A stretch of 64,000 nucleotides of DNA from Paenalicyclobacillus ferrooxydans (GTDB lineage: Bacteria > Bacillota > Bacilli > Alicyclobacillales > Alicyclobacillaceae), in NCBI RefSeq assembly GCF_001399675.1, contig NZ_LJCO01000096.1, forward strand, positions 124,001 through 188,000, given 5' to 3'. The notes under the pieces were generated by a model. It was not told where the DNA came from and did no database searches. It saw only the letters and a program-made list of their open reading frames with translations. The translations under genes and the position numbers were made by a program. Of this stretch, positions 55,138 to 61,569 are shown in pieces; positions within the stretch are counted from its first letter, which is position 1, and each line of letters starts with the position of its first letter.

Positions 55138-56535
55138 TCAGAAGGATTCTTCCAACGTGTCTGCCTGTTTCGAGGACAAGCCGTGCAGTGTGATCCGCTT
55201 CCATCCTCCCTGAAAGTAGTAGATCAATAGCAAGACATCTGAAACGAAGAAACTCATCGGGAAACTCCACCAAATCCAATCGATTCCCGAGTGATACGCT
55301 AGAATATAGGAAAACGGAATACGAATCACCCACTGAGTCACAAATGAAATCAGAAGCGGGAATAGAACCGCCCCCGTGGACCGCACAGTACTCACGATGA
55401 TGTTCATCACGCCAAACAAAATGAAACTCCAAGCCGTTATCTCATTCACATGCATACCTAGCGCAACCACCGAAGGCTCCGTAACAAATAAGTGTAGAAC
55501 GTCTTTGTTAAATAAATAAACCAGTGCTGCCAGTGCACCTGTCATCACCAGGTTGTACAATAGACCGGCTTCAAATGTGCGTTTCACCCGGTCCCACTGG
55601 TTTGCACCGACATTTTGTGCGCAAATATTCGATACAGAGGCGCCAACTGCCATCGCAGGCATGCTGATGTAATTCGTAATGTTCATCGACGCACTAAATG
55701 CTGCAACGGCTGTAGAGCCAAACGTATTGACCAAATTAATCAACGCCATAGAACTCGTAGAAACAACCAACATCTGAAGGCCCATCGACATCCCGCGCTG
55801 TATCATTAACTTCATCAGGTGGGCATTCGGCCATAGATAGCGAAGGTCCGTTCCCCGGAGCGATAACGGGTGTTGGTGCCAATAAAGAAAAACCACTAAA
55901 CACACCAAACTAATTATCTGCGCGGATAAAGTAGCCGTTGCAGACCCTTCAATACCCATCTTCGGGAAAGGACCAAGACCAAAAATCAACACGGGGTTCA
56001 TTCCCGTATCAATCACCACGGAAATTAATAAGAAGTAAAACGGTGTTTTTGAATCACCGGTACCTCGAAGCGCCATCGTCATAAAGTTGTACAAGTTAGA
56101 AAACGTAACCGTTATCATGAAAATACGCAAATACGGCACAGCGTAAGGCATCACAGATTTAGGTGTATGCAACAGCCCGAGAAGGTTCGTGGCAAAAACC
56201 TCGCTAAGAATGGTAACGATCAGCGAAAACAACACGAAAAACGTAAATCCGGTGCCAATCACGCGTTTGGCCTCAACATATCTTTTCGCTCCGTAATGCT
56301 GACCGACAAATATTGACGAAGCCATGGCAATACCAAACGTCAAACTAAACACGAGGAAATTTATGTTATTCACATTCGCTGTAGCCGCGAACGCATTGGC
56401 TCCCAAATAGTGGCCGACCCAAATTGAATTAATCGTTCCATTTAATGACTGTAAAATGTTACCGAACAACAAGGGTAAGGAAAAGAAAAAAACAGTTCGG
56501 TAAATTGAACCTTCTGTGAGTTGTTTGCTTTCCAT
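55138..56535 (-). CDS. MATE-family multidrug/sodium antiporter
   Basis: 465-residue inner-membrane exporter with about twelve hydrophobic spans in two related halves, as in the NorM/DinF group. LLFGNILQSLNGTINSIWVGHYLG near the start and MALRGTGDSKTPF after the fifth span are family signatures. It would expel cationic drugs or metabolites in exchange for Na+ or H+. Substrate not known. A GAAAGATGACTAG stretch precedes the ATG at 56535, with only a weak ribosome site. It has no operon partner: nsrR converges from the left, and 238 bp separate it from the small membrane proteins. Confidence 0.92.
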   Translation of the reverse strand: MESKQLTEGSIYRTVFFFSLPLLFGNILQSLNGTINSIWVGHYLGANAFAATANVNNINFLVFSLTFGIAMASSIFVGQHYGAKRYVEAKRVIGTGFTFFVLFSLIVTILSEVFATNLLGLLHTPKSVMPYAVPYLRIFMITVTFSNLYNFMTMALRGTGDSKTPFYFLLISVVIDTGMNPVLIFGLGPFPKMGIEGSATATLSAQIISLVCLVVFLYWHQHPLSLRGTDLRYLWPNAHLMKLMIQRGMSMGLQMLVVSTSSMALINLVNTFGSTAVAAFSASMNITNYISMPAMAVGASVSNICAQNVGANQWDRVKRTFEAGLLYNLVMTGALAALVYLFNKDVLHLFVTEPSVVALGMHVNEITAWSFILFGVMNIIVSTVRSTGAVLFPLLISFVTQWVIRIPFSYILAYHSGIDWIWWSFPMSFFVSDVLLLIYYFQGGWKRITLHGLSSKQADTLEESF

Positions 56536-56773
56536 CTAGTCATCTTTCCCCCATAATAGCCGCTTAAAAATCCAAAAAATCCGTTAATACTTTTGGTGAC
56601 ACGCTCTATCTAAATCGACTCCGTAGCTAACAATAACACGCAAGCATCATCAAGCATAGCCTCGAAAGCCCACCGAATTTTCATGGGAGCACTTTGTGTT
56701 AAGTGGGGCGAAACTCAACTCACCACATTCAAAACAAACTGGATAAACCTTCGTGCGAAAATATATGTGGTTT

Positions 56774-57274
56774 TTAGACCATATTTTTTGCAGAAAGGAT
56801 TTTGTAATAGCTGTACAACGTGAACCACAGAAAAAATACCACTAGGTAAATCGGCATAGAGAACAGGAATTGATACCCATGAAAATAATGAAATATCCCT
56901 AGTGACGTGCTCAACCACTCAAGCCCCCATGCAATCAACACCCAAATCAAAACGTAAAAAGGGACTGCCTTAGACGTCAGGCTCATGAGATCCCAAATAT
57001 AGAAAAACAGATAACTAATCGGTCCGTATGCCAAGTACAATGTGTAATCCATGAGCTGATAGTGCGAACCATCATTCACCTCGTACAAATGGTATGGTTC
57101 TGTAGTGAACGAGTTGTCAAAAATGAACCCGCTATACACGCCGCACATAAAGAAAACTAGAGACGCTCTTACAGGAAATCGTTTTGGCAAAAAAATGACC
57201 AATGATAGCCCAATACATAGACCGACAATGATTGCCCATTCGTTCACGTTAAATGATGTGTCAAAAACGGTCAT
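56774..57274 (-). CDS. Small multi-span membrane protein of the CBO0543-like type
   Basis: 166-residue hydrophobic protein with four or five spans and no catalytic motif. The start is ATG 57274 (AAAGG upstream); the longer frame over its neighbour is not used. It looks like the CBO0543 family of uncharacterised Bacillota membrane proteins, judged from the pattern of spans and the tryptophan-rich WGLEWLSTSLGIFHYFHGYQ near the end. It follows the next gene with only two bases between stop and ATG, so the two are co-translated and may form a complex. Function unknown. Confidence 0.65.
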   Translation of the reverse strand: MTVFDTSFNVNEWAIIVGLCIGLSLVIFLPKRFPVRASLVFFMCGVYSGFIFDNSFTTEPYHLYEVNDGSHYQLMDYTLYLAYGPISYLFFYIWDLMSLTSKAVPFYVLIWVLIAWGLEWLSTSLGIFHYFHGYQFLFSMPIYLVVFFLWFTLYSYYKILSAKNMV

Positions 57275-57276
57275 GC

Positions 57277-57741
57277 TTACAACGCCTTTCTCGGAGAAGC
57301 TCGCATGATGACCCAGGTCATTGCCCTGGAAAAGGACACGAATACCAACATGTACACCAATGAAAAGAAGAGATTCCAATGGTGAAACCGGAGGATCCCT
57401 TGCCATAGTAAGAGTTTTTGGACGAGAAGCGTGAACACAATAATTGCGGTAACACCACCCCATTTTACTGTTTTGCTGGCATGCAAGAACAGGCTTGAAG
57501 TCGTTACCAGCAGCAGTGGAAGTTCTATGAGCCGAAACATCAAATCTGCAATCAGATTACCCATACCTGGACTCAACTGAATAAACTTAAGATTTGCAGT
57601 CAAAACAGCGATCGTACCAAGTTCCAAGACAGTGTCCACCAAGAATAAAAATATAATCTCAAAGGGTAACATCTTTTTAGGAACGACCCAAAAAACAGTT
57701 ACGGCGATCCACACTACGATGGTTGCAAACACAACGACCAA
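57277..57741 (-). CDS. Small multi-span membrane protein, partner of the next gene
   Basis: 154-residue hydrophobic protein with about five spans (VVVFATIVVWIAVTVFW; EIIFLFLVDTVLELGTIAVL; and later ones) and no recognised motif. The start is TTG 57741, because GGGGAGGG lies six bases upstream; an in-frame TTG eight codons earlier overlaps that ribosome site. The end WNLFFSLVYMLVFVSFSRAM resembles the end of its downstream neighbour, so the two may be distant paralogues. Function unknown. Confidence 0.62.
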   Translation of the reverse strand: MVVVFATIVVWIAVTVFWVVPKKMLPFEIIFLFLVDTVLELGTIAVLTANLKFIQLSPGMGNLIADLMFRLIELPLLLVTTSSLFLHASKTVKWGGVTAIIVFTLLVQKLLLWQGILRFHHWNLFFSLVYMLVFVSFSRAMTWVIMRASPRKAL

Positions 57742-58029
57742 TCGTATCCCTCCCCGACGCCGCAAAAGATTTTGCTATTATTCCCGTTCTGAGCATGGCA
57801 GTATGTGCGCCTTTGGTTGCAACATGTACACTGCATCGAGGAAGTCATCCCTTTGTCTAAATCCATACATACGATCAGCTTATTCAGAAAGAATAATGGC
57901 TCGGGGATAATCATGTTCCGTTCTGAAGCAAGGCCTTCTGGTGCCTATAAATGCTTACTAAATAATTCTTACCAGATATGAATGCCTACGAAAAAAACAA
58001 GCGATATTCTGCTGTGAAGGGGTGATGGT

Positions 58030-58653
58030 GTGTTTCGCAGTGCTTTCCCAAATCCATTCGATACAACCCTTTATCATCTGATTAATGGACTGGCAGGACA
58101 TAATGTTTTGTTGGATGATGTAATGATTTTCTTTGCCAAGGATGCCCTTGAAATTTACGCGGTATTGTTTATCGTTTCATGGTTGGTACTTCCCAAACAA
58201 GCCCTGGAAAGCCGACACGCGCTCGTGATGGCGGGTTGCGCGGGTATCTTGGCGCTGGTCATCAATATGATTATTTCCCACATATGGTTTAGGCCCCGTC
58301 CCTTTACAGTATTTCCACAGGGAACGTTTACAGAACTTGTACCACACAGTGCAGATGCATCTTTTCCAAGCGATCACACATCGGGGAGTTTCGGCTTCGC
58401 AGCTGGTTCGTGGGGAAAACAACAAAAGTGGATCAGCCACGCGTTCACCGTTATCGCAGTCGTCGTCATGTTTGCACGTGTGTTCGTCGGTGTCCATTAT
58501 CCGACGGACGTATTGGCCGGTCTCGTGGTAGGTGTTTTCTCAGGTCGCATCATATGGCGGTTTTCACGATGGATTCATCCGCTGTCAATGTTGATTGTGA
58601 GGATGTTTCGATTGGGTCCAAAGGAGTTGTTTGAGGAGAAACACACGAAATGA
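58030..58653 (+). CDS. PAP2-family phosphatase, BcrC-like undecaprenyl-diphosphatase (copy 1)
   Basis: 207-residue membrane phosphatase with about five spans. The three-part active site is WFRPRPF (around 87-92), SFPSDHTSGS (H116) and RVFVGVHYPTD. It probably removes a phosphate from undecaprenyl pyrophosphate on the outer face, recycling the lipid carrier for cell-wall synthesis and giving bacitracin tolerance. The start is GTG 58030 after GAAGGGG. A close paralogue lies at 59415, and the stop is two bases from that of the convergent DedA gene. Confidence 0.9.
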   Translation: MFRSAFPNPFDTTLYHLINGLAGHNVLLDDVMIFFAKDALEIYAVLFIVSWLVLPKQALESRHALVMAGCAGILALVINMIISHIWFRPRPFTVFPQGTFTELVPHSADASFPSDHTSGSFGFAAGSWGKQQKWISHAFTVIAVVVMFARVFVGVHYPTDVLAGLVVGVFSGRIIWRFSRWIHPLSMLIVRMFRLGPKELFEEKHTK

Positions 58654-58655
58654 GG

Positions 58656-59264
58656 CTATTTTGACCTCTTCGCCGCCCACCGCTTCCTTGTAAACAAAAC
58701 CCACACTATGGACACCACTGTGCCGGCAGCAAGGATAAGGGCAATTTCATGATGCTTTAAGAAAACATCATAGTGTTTCCACAGTTTTTCTAAATATTTC
58801 CCTTCCAGTATAAAGAAAGCAGACCATCCAAGAGCGCTTAATCCATTCCAAAACGAAAACCAACCAAAGGTCATACGGTTTACACCAGCTAGGAATGGTG
58901 TCAATACCCGAACCCCTGACACAAACTTGCCGTAAAGAACGATACTGTTGCGATGCTTCGCAAACATCTCTTCGGCTTTTTTCAACCGTGCTTCCTTGAG
59001 TCCAACAAACCGCCCATAGCGAATCACAACGGGATAACCGAGGTAATGTCCCACTGCATATGAAATCGTTGACCCGACCATGTTGCCTAGCGCTGCGGCG
59101 AGCCACAAAGGAACAAATGCAAAATTGCCCTGAGCCCATTCAACGCCGCAAAAGGTCAAGGTCGTTTCTGCAGGGAAAGGTGCACCAACCATTTCCGCCA
59201 CGAAGACGAAGAACACACCGAAGTAACCGTAATGATGGAATAACTGTTGAACGCTCCCTTGCAT
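58656..59264 (-). CDS. DedA-family membrane protein
   Basis: 202-residue DedA/SNARE-associated family protein. EMVGAPFPAETTLTFCG, GNMVGSTISYAVGHYLGYP and the KFVSGVRVLTPFLAGVNRM helix are typical, with re-entrant loops. DedA proteins have been shown to move undecaprenyl phosphate or phosphatidylethanolamine across the membrane. The ATG at 59264 follows GGAGGTGA. It lies between two undecaprenyl-diphosphatase genes, which fits a lipid-carrier recycling role: BcrC makes undecaprenyl phosphate outside and a flippase returns it. The functional link is inference. Confidence 0.92.
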   Translation of the reverse strand: MQGSVQQLFHHYGYFGVFFVFVAEMVGAPFPAETTLTFCGVEWAQGNFAFVPLWLAAALGNMVGSTISYAVGHYLGYPVVIRYGRFVGLKEARLKKAEEMFAKHRNSIVLYGKFVSGVRVLTPFLAGVNRMTFGWFSFWNGLSALGWSAFFILEGKYLEKLWKHYDVFLKHHEIALILAAGTVVSIVWVLFTRKRWAAKRSK

Positions 59265-59414
59265 CCCTCTGTCACCTCCCGCAGACTCAGAACTCACTCA
59301 AAACGAATGACAGGATAAAGAAGAAAAAAGTTCAGATTGTGACTGAACCGAATTGGTCTTTACAAAGTCTTTACATATGAGAAAATGAAAACGAAAAATT
59401 ATAGGAGTGATGAT

Positions 59415-60053
59415 GTGATACACAACGCGTTTCTGAACCCTTTTGACACTGCTGTTTATCATTTGATCAATGGACTAGCAGGCCACAGCAAGCTGCTTGA
59501 CGCCATTATGATTTTCTTTGCCAAGGATGCGCTCGAAATCTATGCTGTGCTATTCGTTATCGCTTGGTTTACACTTCCAAAAAGAGACCTTCAGAATCGC
59601 CATGCATTGGTGATGGCTGGGCTGTCGGGGATCCTGGCACTCATCATCAATGTGGTGATTTCTCACATCTGGTTTCGTCCGAGACCATTTACCATGTTTC
59701 ACAAGGGAACCTTTACACAGCTTGTCCCCCACAGTAAGGACGCTTCATTTCCCAGCGATCACGCATCAGGAAGTTTTGGTTTTGCGGCAGGATCGTGGGG
59801 AAAGCAGCAGAAATGGATCAGCTATACCTTCACAATTATCGCTATCATCGTCATGATTGCACGCGTGTTTGTTGGCGTCCATTACCCGACTGATGTTATC
59901 GGCGGCATGATTGTTGGTATCATTGCAAGCAAAATCATGTGGAGATTTTCACGTGTGATTCTACCGCTCTCAACGTTTATCGCAAAACTGTTTCGATTCG
60001 GACCTTCGGCAAAGGCTGGCAAACACACTCGTTCATCGACGCGATCCATTTAA
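59415..60053 (+). CDS. PAP2-family phosphatase, BcrC-like undecaprenyl-diphosphatase (copy 2)
   Basis: 212-residue paralogue of the gene at 58030, with the same NPFDTxxYHLINGLAG start, WFRPRPF, SFPSDHASGS and RVFVGVHYPTD active-site parts; most residues agree along the length, and the difference is concentrated in the tails. The start is GTG 59415, seven bases after AGGAG; a longer frame from 59385 lacks a ribosome site. It is divergent from DedA and closed by the hairpin at 60072. Confidence 0.9.
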   Translation: MIHNAFLNPFDTAVYHLINGLAGHSKLLDAIMIFFAKDALEIYAVLFVIAWFTLPKRDLQNRHALVMAGLSGILALIINVVISHIWFRPRPFTMFHKGTFTQLVPHSKDASFPSDHASGSFGFAAGSWGKQQKWISYTFTIIAIIVMIARVFVGVHYPTDVIGGMIVGIIASKIMWRFSRVILPLSTFIAKLFRFGPSAKAGKHTRSSTRSI

Positions 60054-60071
60054 TACCGATACCTTGTTAGC

Positions 60072-60102
60072 AAAGCCCCGCGGTAATTATCTGCGGGGCT
60101 TG
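60072..60102. terminator. Hairpin after the second PAP2 gene
   Basis: AAGCCCCGC (60073-60081) pairs with GCGGGGCTT (60093-60101) over an 11-base loop. The T run is short, so termination strength is uncertain. Confidence 0.6.
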
Positions 60103-60215
60103 ATCATGTATTGAGTCTCATTTTGCGCGACTTCACTTTCCGTTCACTGCGAACTTATTTCTCAATATGACAGTCTATAAGTAGTGGAGTGAATGATTGG
60201 AGTGAAAAGATATTT

Positions 60216-61034
60216 ATGCGTTCTAGATCGATCCGTTCAACCGTCGTAGCCATGGTGGTCATTCTCCTGCTGGCAGGGATGGCAGTCTTACCTGCGACCA
60301 GAAGAATGTTAGGACAAATGGGGTCATCCGTAGGTTCCGTGTTTAGAGGCCCCATACAGCAATACCATGCGGTGACGAGTGATCTGCAGAGTTTGCGGGA
60401 AATGTACCTGCAGAATACGCTCCTCAAATCTCAGATGCAGAATTACAACTTATTACAGGCGAAGCTGTCTGACCTTCAAGCGGAGAACATCCGCTTACAA
60501 GCGATGATTCAATTTGAGAAACAACTGAAGACGGGATGGAAGTTGGTTCCTGCTCATGTGAGTACAAGAAGTGCTGCCAGTTGGAATAACGAGTTCACCA
60601 TCGACGTCGGGACATCAAATCAGATTCACGCAAACATGGTGGTGATATCTCCGAATGGGAACCTCGTCGGGAGAATATCCAATACCACATCTCACAGTGC
60701 GACGGTTGTTCTTATCACAAGCCCCTCCAGCAGTGACGGGGTCAGCAGCTATATAGAAGATAGCACAGCACCATTCTCAGGAGTCGTTTTTGGATCCAGT
60801 CAGACAGTTGGAATGTTGGACATGCAGTTTATATCTCCTCTAGCGACAATTAAAAACGGGGACACGGTCGTTACTTCTGGAATCGGAGCAATCTACCCCA
60901 AAGGAATCGTGATTGGAAAAGTCGTCAGTCATACTCCTGGTGTACAAGGGTTGACCCAAACTGCAGTCATCGCACCTGCTGCCAAGTTAAATTTCCTGCA
61001 AGACGTTTTCGTCATTCAGTCCCCCTCCTCCTGA
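60216..61034 (+). CDS. mreC: Rod shape-determining protein MreC
   Basis: 272-residue bitopic protein: short cytosolic end, one membrane span (about 9-26), a coiled coil (about 45-90, QQYHAVTSDLQSLREMYLQN region) and the MreC beta domain (NEFTIDVGTSNQIHANMVVISPNG to KGIVIGKVVSH). MreC links MreB to the elongation machinery of peptidoglycan synthesis. The start is ATG 60216, with GGAG 13 bases away, which is rather far; a GTG at 60189 has no ribosome site. mreB and mreD are not neighbours, unlike in the usual mreBCD operon, so this may be a second copy. Confidence 0.88.
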   Translation: MRSRSIRSTVVAMVVILLLAGMAVLPATRRMLGQMGSSVGSVFRGPIQQYHAVTSDLQSLREMYLQNTLLKSQMQNYNLLQAKLSDLQAENIRLQAMIQFEKQLKTGWKLVPAHVSTRSAASWNNEFTIDVGTSNQIHANMVVISPNGNLVGRISNTTSHSATVVLITSPSSSDGVSSYIEDSTAPFSGVVFGSSQTVGMLDMQFISPLATIKNGDTVVTSGIGAIYPKGIVIGKVVSHTPGVQGLTQTAVIAPAAKLNFLQDVFVIQSPSS

Positions 61035-61049
61035 GGCAAGGAGTGGATG

Positions 61050-61532
61050 TTAATGCTCATTCTTGAACCTGCCTTTCACATTGAACAAAGCAGACTCAGC
61101 CGGCTTCCGTTCGGGACACTCGAAGTAATCTCTAGCAGCGATTTTACGGAGTGATTTTTCAATCAGAGCGATTCTCGCCTCAGACTCCAAAACCGAAGTG
61201 TCGGCCATGAACCCGTGACACATCTCGGTAACTTCCATATATTCCTCAGCACGTTCCTGGTTGAACTGTTCGACCAGCCATTCAGTTTGCTCTGACGATA
61301 CAATGGTCACATCCAGCCACGTTGTCTGTCCCCCAGCATTTTCGACAAGTTCTTTCAGTTGGTTTAGTTTCCTCACTGTTAAGGAAGTTTTTGGAACGAT
61401 GCATACAGAGTTTTGAATGGACAGCGCCCCAATTCGTTTCAGGATACGCCATGCACGGACTCTAAGCGTAGATGTGTCCGATGCAATCTTGTATGAAAAT
61501 ACAATCCATGGAATTTGCTCAGCCAACGTCAC
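61050..61532 (-). CDS. ChrB N-terminal-domain protein
   Basis: 160-residue protein matching only the N-terminal domain of the chromate-resistance protein ChrB (WIVFSYKIASDTSTLRVRAWRILKRIGA, VCIVPKTSLTVRKLNQLKELVENAGG). The C-terminal ChrB domain and the chromate transporter ChrA are absent. Such stand-alone domains are common in Bacilli and are of unknown function. The start is GTG 61532, with GAGGTG four bases upstream; a TTG two codons later is possible. It is 37 bp after the GH3 gene on the same strand and convergent with mreC (15 bp between stops). Confidence 0.72.
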   Translation of the reverse strand: MTLAEQIPWIVFSYKIASDTSTLRVRAWRILKRIGALSIQNSVCIVPKTSLTVRKLNQLKELVENAGGQTTWLDVTIVSSEQTEWLVEQFNQERAEEYMEVTEMCHGFMADTSVLESEARIALIEKSLRKIAARDYFECPERKPAESALFNVKGRFKNEH

Positions 61533-61569
61533 ATATCACCTCACGGACATTTCGTTTTCTGGAAGTGTC

